Shown piece after piece: positions 26,425-34,647 of a stretch of DNA of 39,529 bases. The notes under the pieces were generated by a model. It was not told where the DNA came from and searched no databases. It was given only the letters and a program-made list of their open reading frames with translations. Position 1 is the stretch's first letter; every line of letters begins with the position of its first letter. This DNA is from an uncultured Saprospiraceae bacterium (GTDB lineage Bacteria; Bacteroidota; Bacteroidia; Chitinophagales; Saprospiraceae), in contig CALEYL010000060.1 of assembly GCA_937926205.1 (NCBI GenBank), positions 1 to 39,529 on the forward strand, given 5' to 3'. Position numbers and translations under genes: made by a program.

Positions 26425-27105
26425 ATGAAAAATCAATTGTTAATCGCAGCAGTTTTGCTGGCAGGCATGGCTGCGTTTTCGGGCTGTGCCTCCCTCACCG
26501 GATTTCAGGATGGTCGCACACTAGGCCAGGATCAGGGAGAACTCGGCGTATCGCTGAACTTTTCACAAAGTCCGGATTTTGACGAATTGGAAGAGCAGGG
26601 CAATGACTCATTCAATGTAGACCTGCCGAATTTGTTTTTTCCGTCTTTTGAATTTTCAGGCCGCTATGGCGTTGCAGAAAAAGTTGACATTGGCGTGCGC
26701 CTGAATACGAACCTCAACCTGGGTGTGAGTGGAAAGTTTCAGGTTGTAGGCGATCAGGAGTCTCAGTTTGCCATGGCACTTGGAGCAGAAATTGGCACCT
26801 TTGGCCTTGTTTCGGGGCTTTGGAACATGCAAATCCCTGTTTTCCTTTCTGTGCATCCATCTGAGCGTTTTGCCTGGTACCTGACGCCTCGTTATATCTA
26901 TCAGTTTTCGTCTTTTGCAGGAGCAGAAAACGGGTTGTCTTATGTAGGCGGGAACACAGGCGTGATGTTTGGAGGACGCAATAAGTTCGGCTTTGATATA
27001 GGCTATTACAATGTGAGCGCGGGTGCAGATAATGGCAACCTAGGCCTGATTCAAATAGGCCTTGGCGCACGCTTCCCTCTTGGCGGCGGCCGGGGAAGGA
27101 ATTAA
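26425..27105 (+). CDS. Predicted outer-membrane lipoprotein, beta-barrel-like
   Basis: The ATG at 26425 gives MKNQLLIAAVLLAG and a lipoprotein signal with Cys21 (AAFSGC). A GTG two codons upstream is less likely. The remaining ~205 residues alternate in beta-strand fashion: VDIGVRLNTNLNLGVSG, ERFAWYLTPRYIYQF, FGFDIGYYNVSAG and IQIGLGARF at the end. This suggests a small outer-membrane barrel or beta-sheet protein. I do not recognise a named family or function. A 210-bp inverted-repeat element begins 14 bp after its stop codon. Confidence 0.7.
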   Translation: MKNQLLIAAVLLAGMAAFSGCASLTGFQDGRTLGQDQGELGVSLNFSQSPDFDELEEQGNDSFNVDLPNLFFPSFEFSGRYGVAEKVDIGVRLNTNLNLGVSGKFQVVGDQESQFAMALGAEIGTFGLVSGLWNMQIPVFLSVHPSERFAWYLTPRYIYQFSSFAGAENGLSYVGGNTGVMFGGRNKFGFDIGYYNVSAGADNGNLGLIQIGLGARFPLGGGRGRN

Positions 27106-27119
27106 TATTTTAAACGGGC

Positions 27120-27329
27120 AAACATGAGTCATCCCGAATTTTTAGCGAAAACAGGCGAAAAACAGGATGTTTTCGCGATCATTCAGCCGTGTTAGTGGGC
27201 AGTTGGCAGTTTTCAGTTTGCAGTAAACCCGACTGAAAACTGCCAACTGACAAACTGCCAACTTTTAATTGACGAATTGATTGCTTATTACACCAACACT
27301 GTTTTGAAAATTCGGGATGATACATGTTT
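27120..27329. repeat. 210-bp MITE-like element with 23-bp inverted ends
   Basis: 27120-27142 and 27307-27329 are reverse complements at 21 of 23 positions (core TCATCCCGAATTTT exact). Inside is a second inverted repeat, 17 bp perfect: AGTTGGCAGTTTTCAGT (27201-27217) with 27232-27248, plus a further partial copy at 27252-27262. The element has no coding capacity. The right end overlaps the stop codon of the HhH/barrel gene by two bases. It may be a miniature mobile element or a compound bidirectional 3' structure between convergent genes. No clear target duplication is visible. Confidence 0.6.
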
Positions 27330-29439
27330 AAAACCTATAACGCACCTGCATGCTTACCAGTGATCGGGTCGGTCGGTCAGTTTCCTCCCCGCTGCTTCCT
27401 ACCGTTTCCTGATTGTTCCAGTAAGTTTGTTCATAGCGCGCTTCAAGGTTAAGTGCCCTGGTGAGGCGATAGCGGCCATTGATGTAAAAGCGCATGCCCT
27501 GATTATAGTAAGGGGGTATGGAAAAAGTATACAGGAGGTTGTTTTCATACGCGTAAAATCGCACAGCGTACCCATCCGTATCGAACAATGCAAAACGGGT
27601 AGAAAAAGAGAAAGGAGATGCAATGGGTTGGTAAATGAGATCCTGATATATGGCAAAACCCTGACGCAGATCGTATACGTCATCTTCAATAAATCCGGCG
27701 TCCACGCGGCTTCGCCACTCCAATGCTTTTGAAACCTGATAGTTGAATTGTACCCTGATCTGGTAAGAACTCCTTTCTGTCAACCGGTTGATTTTGGTCT
27801 CAAAGTCAGGAGCGTTGTATTCTTTAACCCGATTTCTGAACTCGGCAAAAGCTTCATACCTGCGTTTACGGAAATGCGTGACCCGGATTCGGAATTCATG
27901 GCCTTTTGATGGCGCATCGGCATCGAAACGCAGCCAGGGATGTTGCCAAAGGTCAAAATAGCCGCTGAGTATCCAGTTGTTTGAAGGGCGCACAACAAGG
28001 CCTGTATAAAGCCCGCTTTCGTTGCGACCGCCGCTGCTTTCTCCAAAGGGGTTCGCATTGAGCGCCTGGTAGTTTCTTGGGTAATGGCGGTACAAAATGG
28101 CCATATCTACTTTTCGATCCAACCCGATCAGCATGCCGTTCAGGGTGGCCACGGCGCCATTGTCGCTGACTGCCGTTTCTCCAAACAAGTTGTAATTGCG
28201 CCAAACCCAGGAATAGTCAACGCTAACGTTAAGAAGCCGGTCACCATTGAAATAAAACAGGTTATACGGCTGCGGTGTTCGGTTTAGAGGAGTGTCAAAC
28301 TGGTCGTAAAGTGCATTGAGTGCAATATGGCCCTGACGCATTTTATACTTCAGGCTGCCGCCAACCGTAAATTGCTCCACAGCATTTTCGTCTGCAATTT
28401 CAGAAGGCGTGCGGTGGAGACCATCTACATCAAACGAAGTGACTTCCCGAAATTCGGCTTCTACCTCTGAAGTGTCGTTCTGAATGACCAGGTTGCCATC
28501 CCGTTTGCGCAGGGAGGCAAATGAGGTGAATTCCAGGTGCTCCGAAAAGGCCAGAGTTGCTGCTGCACCCCGCATGAAATTGGCTTCATTGACGGAAGTA
28601 TACGGACGTAAAGTGCGGGCACTGCGCTTTAGCGTCGTAACCAGTGCACTTTTCCCGGCGCCAAATCCGGAAAATAGAATCAAACCATGCCCAAAACTGA
28701 CCGCATAGTCTCCAATAGCCAGCGCCTTGAGCAGCTTTCCGTTGCCGGATTCGGGATTACTGAGGAAAAAATGGGCCGAGTAAAAGTCAAAGCCATTGGG
28801 GTTGCTGCCTTTGAAGAATTCTTCGCCACGGTCTTTTTCTGCGGTGATGCCAAAACTCATTCGGTTGCCCAATTTGTGGCGGTATCGAACATACAACTGA
28901 TTGGGGTCGCCCAGATAGCTGCTGCTCCTGCCAGGTTCGTAGCCTTTTTGAGGTTCGAGCACCCGCGCCCAGCGCAAAAACAATTCGTTTTCGCCATCCT
29001 GGATAAAACGTTTGAGGGTATAGGACTCGTTGCCCGGATTTCCGATGCTTACATAAGGCAATAATCTCCTGATAGTAGCAAGGTCAAAACCAGGTACGGC
29101 CTGTAATTCAAGGAGATCTACCAGATCGCCTGCATCAATGCGGTATTGTATCAGGTTTATGATTTGGATGTCATTCAGCAGTTGCAATTCGCGAAGTGCG
29201 GTTTCATCTGCCCGGTTGATGTTCAGCGGGCGTTTGGCATACGCCTCCAGGTGTTCAAACAGGGTATTGAAATCAAATTCGCCATCTCCGCCTTCATTTT
29301 GGAGGGCATCTTCCACAACCTGTTCGATCGGCGCCGAAAGGGGAGAAGCCGGCAGACTATCCTGCTGGCCGTTGGCAAAAACGGGAATCAGCAGCCCTAT
29401 GAAGATCCAAAGCCTGACCGTAGAGGAGCGGTTGATCAT
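27328..29439 (-). CDS. Helix-hairpin-helix protein with C-terminal outer-membrane barrel
   Basis: The ATG at 29439 gives MINRSSTVRLWIFIGLL and a signal peptide ending ANGQQ; a TTG further up (29481) lacks this logic and would overlap the candidate promoter. Near residues 60-130 is a ComEA-like helix-hairpin-helix region (RPLNINRADETALRELQLL; AVPGFDLATIRRLLPYV). Most of the rest (from about 150) is beta-rich with many aromatic strand ends and a terminal VSMQVRYRF typical of outer-membrane barrels. This architecture is conserved in Bacteroidota but uncharacterised. HhH domains usually bind DNA, so the protein could take part in DNA handling at the cell surface, but that is speculation. Confidence 0.75.
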   Translation of the reverse strand: MINRSSTVRLWIFIGLLIPVFANGQQDSLPASPLSAPIEQVVEDALQNEGGDGEFDFNTLFEHLEAYAKRPLNINRADETALRELQLLNDIQIINLIQYRIDAGDLVDLLELQAVPGFDLATIRRLLPYVSIGNPGNESYTLKRFIQDGENELFLRWARVLEPQKGYEPGRSSSYLGDPNQLYVRYRHKLGNRMSFGITAEKDRGEEFFKGSNPNGFDFYSAHFFLSNPESGNGKLLKALAIGDYAVSFGHGLILFSGFGAGKSALVTTLKRSARTLRPYTSVNEANFMRGAAATLAFSEHLEFTSFASLRKRDGNLVIQNDTSEVEAEFREVTSFDVDGLHRTPSEIADENAVEQFTVGGSLKYKMRQGHIALNALYDQFDTPLNRTPQPYNLFYFNGDRLLNVSVDYSWVWRNYNLFGETAVSDNGAVATLNGMLIGLDRKVDMAILYRHYPRNYQALNANPFGESSGGRNESGLYTGLVVRPSNNWILSGYFDLWQHPWLRFDADAPSKGHEFRIRVTHFRKRRYEAFAEFRNRVKEYNAPDFETKINRLTERSSYQIRVQFNYQVSKALEWRSRVDAGFIEDDVYDLRQGFAIYQDLIYQPIASPFSFSTRFALFDTDGYAVRFYAYENNLLYTFSIPPYYNQGMRFYINGRYRLTRALNLEARYEQTYWNNQETVGSSGEETDRPTRSLVSMQVRYRF

Positions 29440-29464
29440 AATAATGGGTTGAAATTGAACCCCC

Positions 29465-29496
29465 GAAAGATAGGCAAACAAGTGAATCTATTCCAA
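29465..29496 (-). promoter_or_regulatory. Candidate promoter of the HhH/barrel gene
   Basis: Minus strand: TTG (29494-29496), 21 nt, TATCTTTC (29465-29472), 7 of 8 to TAnnTTTG. The leader would be about 20 nt, which supports the ATG at 29439. Confidence 0.45.
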
Positions 29497-29565
29497 CATC
29501 AATTTTCCTTTTGCAAGCAAGGCTCCATTTTGAGCCTATGATGACTTACCGAATGGTTAATCATT

Positions 29566-31119
29566 TTACCAATTCCCCTTGCGTTTTTGGGAAAGCTCAC
29601 TCATTGTACAACTAAGCAGGTGACTTTCGGCCCACATGGGGATGTCCAGATAGAGCGTAGCTTTCCGCTCGTAAGGGTTTGCAGCAAGTTTCAGGGCCTG
29701 CTTGTGGAAGCGTTCAAAATCGGACCGGCTTTCCGAAACCGGTACCCGGATGAGTTTTTTTACGAATTGCAAGGTGGCTTTTTGCAATTTGCTGATGTCT
29801 TCCGATTTGCCAGAACTGCGCAGCAACGCATCGGTGAGGTAAGCAATGAGGTCTAAATGTCCGGATTCGTAGTGGCACAGCAGGTGCAACAGGCGTGCAT
29901 TAAAATGCAGGTCTTCGCGTAGCGAACCGCCTTTGAGGTGGATGATTTCGTTCAGGTATTCCAGCGCTTTTTCAAAATTTCCGCAACTGAAGTAGAGATA
30001 GGCAAACTTGTAATAAAGCAGCAATACGCGGTGTATGTCGGAGAGCCCTTCGTATTGGCGAATGTCTTCCAAAATGTTCGGAACCAATGCCAATCCCTCC
30101 TCAAAGCGTCCGGAAAGGAAGAAAAAATTCAGTTTGGAGAGGTGCAGGTACACAAATGCAATCATCCCCGAATTGGTATTAAAGGAATCTTTATTGGTTT
30201 GTGCAAAAACTTCGAATGCGCGCAAATTGCGTTCAAACGTAACCGCATCCCCAAGAAAATAGGCAGACATCAGTAAATAATACAGGCCCCGCATGTAAAG
30301 GTCGGGGTCTTTGTCTTTCATTTGAGGGTAGGTTTCAAACAGCTCAACCCACAAGCTGGTATAGTGGCGGCAGGATTGGAAGTCGAGCAACACATAGTGG
30401 TACCACAGATAAGATTGATAGAGGTTGATGCGCTCAAAGAAAGTCAGTTTTTCAGTGTTCAGTTCGCCGGGGAGGTTGGCTTCGAAGAAAGCGCGTACCG
30501 CCTGCGCTTCTCGGTCGTTTTTGGCGTGGCCAAACTGGATGTACCAACCCTGAACCGAGATGTTGAAGTTGGAGAGTTTGCTGGCGGTCAGGGTGATCTG
30601 GCTTCGGCGCAGCGACTCTTCCAGCAAGTCTTCCATTTTGTTTTTTACCTGGCGGCTCCTGGTGATGTGGCGCGCTTCGATGAGCTTCTGGAATTCGAGA
30701 ATTTCGAGGTGCAGAACATCCTGGTGGTGATCAAGAGCGATGCGTTTGATGCGTTCGAGCAACTTGAGGGCTTGCATGTACATGCCTTTGCCGTATAAAA
30801 TCCTTGCGAAGTCAATCTGTTCGCGGATTTCGATGTCTATGTTTTTTTGAATGTAAACGAGGCGCAGGCTGATGAGCAGTTGTTTATAGAGGTGGCGCTT
30901 CAGATTGGGCAGTTGCGCTTTTTTTACATCGCTTTGCAGTTTTTTCAGCAGCAGGGCTTCATCGTACTCGTTTAGTTTGTCTAAAACATCGAACAGGTGG
31001 AGGAATTTCGTGTCGCTACCGCTCTCGAGGCGGGTGGCATAGAGGCGAAAGTTCCGCTTTTCCGATTTGGTAAGCGACTTTATGAGGGTAAATAACTGAT
31101 CCTTTTGCGTGTTGACCAT
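29566..31119 (-). CDS. Bacteroidota-specific helical-repeat protein of unknown function
   Basis: A 517-residue protein without signal peptide or membrane helix, so probably cytoplasmic. The N-terminus DQLFTLIKSLTKSEKRNFRLYA is a signature I associate with a Bacteroidota family of alpha-solenoid proteins. The remainder is almost wholly helical with TPR-like pairs (MYMQALKLLERIKRIALDHH; CGNFEKALEYLNEIIHLKGG). No catalytic motif is visible. Helical repeats suggest protein binding. It is divergent from glutamine synthetase with a 309-bp shared upstream region. Confidence 0.7.
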   Translation of the reverse strand: MVNTQKDQLFTLIKSLTKSEKRNFRLYATRLESGSDTKFLHLFDVLDKLNEYDEALLLKKLQSDVKKAQLPNLKRHLYKQLLISLRLVYIQKNIDIEIREQIDFARILYGKGMYMQALKLLERIKRIALDHHQDVLHLEILEFQKLIEARHITRSRQVKNKMEDLLEESLRRSQITLTASKLSNFNISVQGWYIQFGHAKNDREAQAVRAFFEANLPGELNTEKLTFFERINLYQSYLWYHYVLLDFQSCRHYTSLWVELFETYPQMKDKDPDLYMRGLYYLLMSAYFLGDAVTFERNLRAFEVFAQTNKDSFNTNSGMIAFVYLHLSKLNFFFLSGRFEEGLALVPNILEDIRQYEGLSDIHRVLLLYYKFAYLYFSCGNFEKALEYLNEIIHLKGGSLREDLHFNARLLHLLCHYESGHLDLIAYLTDALLRSSGKSEDISKLQKATLQFVKKLIRVPVSESRSDFERFHKQALKLAANPYERKATLYLDIPMWAESHLLSCTMSELSQKRKGNW

Positions 31120-31428
31120 AACAAAAAAAGAACAATTAAGTATTTGATTTACAATTTTTTATAAGATAATATGCGCCATTGGGCATAACATGCCTCCTGA
31201 AAATTGACTGGAAGAACAAGGTTTTGTCCGCTTAAATTTGAGGCGTTTTTTAGCCCTATCCTTTTGTTTTTCACATTGCTTTCAAGGTTCGCCACAGCTA
31301 CCTTTCGGAAGACGGGAATTTGCCCGCATTCCGAAGCAGGTCTGCTTTATTTGAACAAATGTAATTAAAAGCAAAGGACAGGATTGCGTTCAAACAACTT
31401 TTAGTCACAAATAAAATAGCTTATTCCA
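31120..31428. other. Divergent upstream region of the helical-repeat gene and glutamine synthetase
   Basis: A 309-bp AT-rich region with no ORF. Besides the candidate promoter at 31276-31306, a second weaker one (TTTG 31319-31322, 23 nt, TTTATTTG 31346-31353) could serve glutamine synthetase. No convincing minus-strand -7 box and no riboswitch were recognised. Confidence 0.5.
31276..31306 (+). promoter_or_regulatory. Candidate promoter of glutamine synthetase
   Basis: TTG (31276-31278), 20 nt, TACCTTTC (31299-31306), 7 of 8 to TAnnTTTG. The leader to the ATG would be about 115 nt. Confidence 0.35.
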
Positions 31429-32442
31429 ATGGCAAAATTCAAATTCGAGTACATCTGGTTAGACGGCTATAAGCCTGAACCTAGTCTTAGAAGTAAGACT
31501 AAGGTGTTGGAATTTGATTCCTACAACGGTGATTTAGAGGTATTGCCTGAATGGTCTTTCGACGGCAGCTCTACGGAGCAGGCTGAAGGTCGTTCTTCCG
31601 ACTGCCTCCTCAAGCCGGTTGCAGTGTATCCCGATGCGGGCCGCACAAACGCCTGGCTCGTTGTTTGCGAAGTATTGAACCCAGATGGTACGCCGCACGA
31701 ATCCAATACCCGTGCGCTGATTCAGGACGACAGCCCTGATTTCTGGTTCGGTTTCGAACAGGAGTATGTACTTGAAGAAGACGGAATGCCGCTGGGCTTT
31801 CCTGAAAAAGGATATCCGGGGCCTCAGGGACCTTACTATTGTGCTGTTGGCGCAGGTAAAGTTGCCGGCCGCGACATCGTTGAGGAGCACCTCGATCTGT
31901 GCCTCAGTGCCGGTTTGGGCATCACGGGCATCAATGCAGAAGTATTACTGGGCCAGTGGGAATACCAGTGTTTTGGTAAAGGCGCGAAAAAAGCGTCTGA
32001 CGACCTCATCGTATCCCGCTATTTGCTGCACCGCGTTACGGAACAGTATGGCGTTGTGGTTAATCTCCATCCAAAGCCACTGAAAGGCGACTGGAATGGT
32101 TCTGGCATGCACACCAACTTCTCGAATGCAGAAATGCGCGAAGAAGGCGGCAAGGCGCTGTTTGAAGCCATTTGCGAGTCTTTCCGTCCGGTTCACAAAG
32201 AACACATTGCTGTTTACGGTTCCAGCAACGAGCAGCGTCTGACAGGTCTGCACGAAACGCAGTCTATTCATCAGTTCAGCTATGGCGTCAGCGACCGTGG
32301 TTCTTCCATCCGGATTCCGGTTTCCACGGCGCAAACCTGGAAAGGCTATCTTGAAGATCGCCGTCCGGCTTCCAATGCAGATCCATATTTGGTAACGGCT
32401 CGTATCATCAAAACCGTTAAAACCGCTCTAGTTCCTGCATAG
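31429..32442 (+). CDS. glnII: Glutamine synthetase type II (GSII)
   Basis: It catalyses ATP-dependent amidation of glutamate with ammonia in the cytosol. The 337-residue length and motifs fit the short, eukaryote-like type II enzyme, not the ~470-residue type I or ~700-residue type III: YIWLDGYKPEPSLRSKT, WSFDGSSTEQAEG, GFEQEYVLEEDG, AGLGITGINAEVLLGQWEYQ, NGSGMHTNFS, and SDRGSSIRIP near the C-terminus. The type I adenylylation loop region is absent, so GlnE-type control is not expected. It is a single-gene unit, ended by a hairpin 16 bp after the stop. Confidence 0.95.
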   Translation: MAKFKFEYIWLDGYKPEPSLRSKTKVLEFDSYNGDLEVLPEWSFDGSSTEQAEGRSSDCLLKPVAVYPDAGRTNAWLVVCEVLNPDGTPHESNTRALIQDDSPDFWFGFEQEYVLEEDGMPLGFPEKGYPGPQGPYYCAVGAGKVAGRDIVEEHLDLCLSAGLGITGINAEVLLGQWEYQCFGKGAKKASDDLIVSRYLLHRVTEQYGVVVNLHPKPLKGDWNGSGMHTNFSNAEMREEGGKALFEAICESFRPVHKEHIAVYGSSNEQRLTGLHETQSIHQFSYGVSDRGSSIRIPVSTAQTWKGYLEDRRPASNADPYLVTARIIKTVKTALVPA

Positions 32443-32457
32443 GAATATGCTATTTTC

Positions 32458-32491
32458 CCTGCCTCTTATCCTATGATTTGAGGCAGGTTTT
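32458..32491 (+). terminator. Terminator of glutamine synthetase
   Basis: CCTGCCTC (32458-32465) pairs with GAGGCAGG (32480-32487); TTTT follows. It lies 16 bp after the stop codon. Confidence 0.65.
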
Positions 32492-32536
32492 AGCAATTTC
32501 GGCCTGCCTGGCAGGTTTTGTAAGTCAATATAATAG

Positions 32537-32584
32537 AAACAGGAGTCATTCCCGGTCAGAATTGGGGATGGCTCCTGTTTTTTT
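32537..32584 (+). terminator. Second, stronger terminator-like hairpin
   Basis: 32537-32553 and 32564-32580 pair over 17 bp with two G-U or mismatch positions (arm AAACAGGAGTCATTCCC), a 10-nt loop, and a run of seven T (32578-32584). It may back up the glutamine synthetase terminator, or be the tail of an unannotated short transcript. Confidence 0.7.
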
Positions 32585-32758
32585 AGGGCAAAGAATTTTC
32601 GGGCTTAGTTGCTTCCTTTTGAGAGGCCGGACTGTGATGGAGGTAACATCTTTTTGGAATGATACCGGCAGTGGAAAACCCGGGGACGCTACGAGGGGCC
32701 GGGCTGGGCCAGAGAGAGGTAACACTTTTTGGAAAGGTGTCACCTCTGCCAAATCTAG

Positions 32759-33154
32759 CTATTCTCCTGTTGCTTTTGCAAGCAAAAAATGAAAATTATA
32801 ACTGCGCAGGGTAGTTGTCAGCGTCAGCGTGGAATCCGTCACCGATTCGATGGTATAATCGGCTTCGATCTGGCTTTGGCGCTGTAGTATTTTGTTATCC
32901 ACGAGTTTGTAGGCAGCCGTTTCTTCAGTGCCGGACAGGTTTGTACGCATGGCCCCGTCTTTTTGGAACTCAAAAAAGAGTCCTGCCAGGGATTCTGTGG
33001 GGTCGCCGTTTCTTTTGGCTTCCCGGATGTTCCAGTTCCCTAATATTTTATCGGAATAATCGTCCTGCTTTTCCTGCGTGCAGGCGAAGAACCCTCCTGC
33101 AAGGATGGCAAATAATGCACTCATAGCAAGCGACAATTGAATCGTGCGTCTCAT
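32759..33154 (-). CDS. Small lipocalin-like lipoprotein
   Basis: The 131-residue product has a lipoprotein-type signal with Cys25 (AGGFFACTQ). The mature part begins with a lipocalin-like opening, DKILGNWNIREAKRNG, followed by short beta-strands (LFFEFQKDGAMRTNL, AAYKLVDNKILQRQ, YTIESVTDSTLTLTT), as in the lipocalin-like families common in Bacteroidota. The ligand is unknown. The -33/-7 candidate promoter in front of it lies in the short gap after sua5, so it is likely transcribed on its own. Confidence 0.75.
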   Translation of the reverse strand: MRRTIQLSLAMSALFAILAGGFFACTQEKQDDYSDKILGNWNIREAKRNGDPTESLAGLFFEFQKDGAMRTNLSGTEETAAYKLVDNKILQRQSQIEADYTIESVTDSTLTLTTTLRSYNFHFLLAKATGE

Positions 33155-33186
33155 ATTGTTGATTGGTTTAGAAAGTTTTTACGCTG

Positions 33187-33218
33187 CAAAAGTACCAAAA
33201 AGCTCAGAGCTTTGGCAA
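33187..33218 (-). promoter_or_regulatory. Candidate promoter of the lipocalin-like gene
   Basis: Minus strand: TTG (33216-33218), 21 nt, TACTTTTG (33187-33194), an exact TAnnTTTG. The box ends 33 bp before the ATG. Confidence 0.55.
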
Positions 33219-33227
33219 CTCTTTTGC

Positions 33228-34187
33228 TTACCTTTTGGCGGAAGCGCGCCGCAGCCGGTCGTTTATGGCGCGTCCGAGCTGGGCTTCGGGCAGGAGTTCG
33301 GCAAGAATGAGGTCGAGGTTCAAACCGTCGAGATAGCGCAACCCTGCAAATAAATGCTGGGCAGCTTCTGCGAAGTCTCCGCTGGCGGAAAGTACAATCT
33401 GGCGGCTGAGTGGTATGGAGGGCAAAGGTTGGCGAAAAGCGATTACGCCGATGTTTGCATTTTCGTGCTGAGCAGCCAGTTTCTGCAGGTTCCCCAGCAG
33501 GAGGGGCGTACCCGGAGCATAATGGCTGAGCAACATGCCCGGGGCATCGGGACGCGAAGAAGATTGTTCTTTAACTTTGACAGGACCTGCAACCTGCTCA
33601 ATGGCTTCCACTGTGATGCCGCCTTTTCGGAAAATAACCGGTATTTCTCCTTCAAACCCGATGATGGTACTCTCCAAACCGACTGCACAGGGGCCGCCGT
33701 CGAGAATGTAGGGTATTTTTGCACCCAATTGATCTGCGACATGCTCTGCCGTTGTGGGGCTCACGTATCCGAATGGATTGGCGCTCGGTGCTGCCAGAGG
33801 GAAATCGAGCGCCTCCAAAACCTCCTGGGCCATTGCATGGGCAGGTACGCGGATGGCTACCAAAGGCGAACCTGCGGTGACCAAATCAGAAATGATCGGG
33901 CGTTTGGGCAACAACAGCGTCAGCGCACCCGGCAGAAAAGCCCTGGCCAGCGTTTCAGCTTTCTCGGGAATCGACAGTACCCAATTCGGCGCCAGCCGCC
34001 AATCCGAAATGTGCAGGATAAGCGGGTCAAAAGCAGGGCGGTTTTTTGCTTCAAAAATGGAAGCTACAGTTGCTTCGTTTAAGGCATTGCCGGCAAGGCC
34101 ATACACCGTTTCGGTAGGCATAGCGACCAATTCACCGCGTTGGAGCAGGGCAATGGCGTGGGGGATGTCTGTTCCGATTGTGGACAT
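33228..34187 (-). CDS. sua5: Threonylcarbamoyl-AMP synthase, Sua5 type
   Basis: It makes threonylcarbamoyl-adenylate from threonine, bicarbonate and ATP for the t6A37 modification of ANN-decoding tRNAs. The YrdC/TsaC domain shows MPTETVYGLAGNA, RPAFDPLILHI, ALTLLLPKR and FPLAAPSANPFGYVSPTTA. The extra C-terminal domain after the linker (PGMLLSHYAPGTPLLLGN onward) marks Sua5 rather than short TsaC. I chose the ATG at 34187 (MSTIGTDIPHAIALLQRGE). An ATG at 34259 would add 24 atypical residues and would place the exact -7 box at 34218-34225 inside the gene. Confidence 0.92.
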   Translation of the reverse strand: MSTIGTDIPHAIALLQRGELVAMPTETVYGLAGNALNEATVASIFEAKNRPAFDPLILHISDWRLAPNWVLSIPEKAETLARAFLPGALTLLLPKRPIISDLVTAGSPLVAIRVPAHAMAQEVLEALDFPLAAPSANPFGYVSPTTAEHVADQLGAKIPYILDGGPCAVGLESTIIGFEGEIPVIFRKGGITVEAIEQVAGPVKVKEQSSSRPDAPGMLLSHYAPGTPLLLGNLQKLAAQHENANIGVIAFRQPLPSIPLSRQIVLSASGDFAEAAQHLFAGLRYLDGLNLDLILAELLPEAQLGRAINDRLRRASAKR

Positions 34188-34217
34188 GATTTTTGTGGCG
34201 CTGACTTTTGTTGGGCA

Positions 34218-34225
34218 CAAAGGTA
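34218..34225 (-). promoter_or_regulatory. Candidate -7 box of sua5 that decides its start
   Basis: Minus-strand TACCTTTG, an exact TAnnTTTG, 31 bp before the ATG at 34187. No clear -33 box. Confidence 0.45.
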
Positions 34226-34639
34226 TTGATTTTTCAATCGGACTGGCACTACTTATCAAGGCATCAAGTCTTAAAATCTAAAGTAACTATTTACCACGTA
34301 GGATACATATCGGGACCATTCCATTGATGATTGACAATTCCTGCCTCATCGGCAGGCAGGGATGATATTTGATTTTTGATGTTTGCAGTTTTGCTATTCG
34401 AAGCGCATCCCTGCTCATATCATCCATCATCGCCGCCTTGCCAGCCTGTCTACAGGAGGTCATGTCGGCAGCACTCATGTAATCCTGCGCTTCAATTACC
34501 GGCTGTTGGCGTCCTGACATCTTCAATTTTTCAAAACTTGTCCCGCCCAAGCGGGGTATTCAAATTTTCAAATCAAAAACTAAACCTTCCCACTACTTGT
34601 AATGCATATAAGTCCAAATAAAATATCACCACTTTATTG

Positions 34640-34647
34640 TACCTTTG
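34640..34647 (+). promoter_or_regulatory. Candidate -7 box of the DEAD-box helicase
   Basis: TACCTTTG, an exact TAnnTTTG, 29 bp before the ATG. No convincing -33 box. Confidence 0.45.

Larger units (their letters stand above)
32443..32758. other. Gene-free stretch with stacked hairpins and short repeats
   Basis: Besides the two terminator-like hairpins it contains a near-direct repeat, GAGGTAACATCTTTTTGGAA (near 32640) and GAGGTAACACTTTTTGGAAA (32716-32735). The second copy continues into its own inverted partner AAAGGTGTCACCTCT (to 32747), making a hairpin. I see no credible gene. Confidence 0.6.

Noticed and set aside
28630..28670. Walker A motif (GFGAGKSA) in the HhH/barrel protein
   Set aside because: The spacing is one residue short of GxxxxGK[ST], no Walker B is visible, and the segment lies among barrel strands of an exported protein.
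32546..32752. 68-codon minus-strand frame after glutamine synthetase
   Set aside because: It covers the terminator hairpin and GAGGTAACA repeats and has no protein features.
34287..34550. 87-codon minus-strand frame upstream of deaD
   Set aside because: It crosses hairpins and low-complexity repeats and shows no domain or signal.
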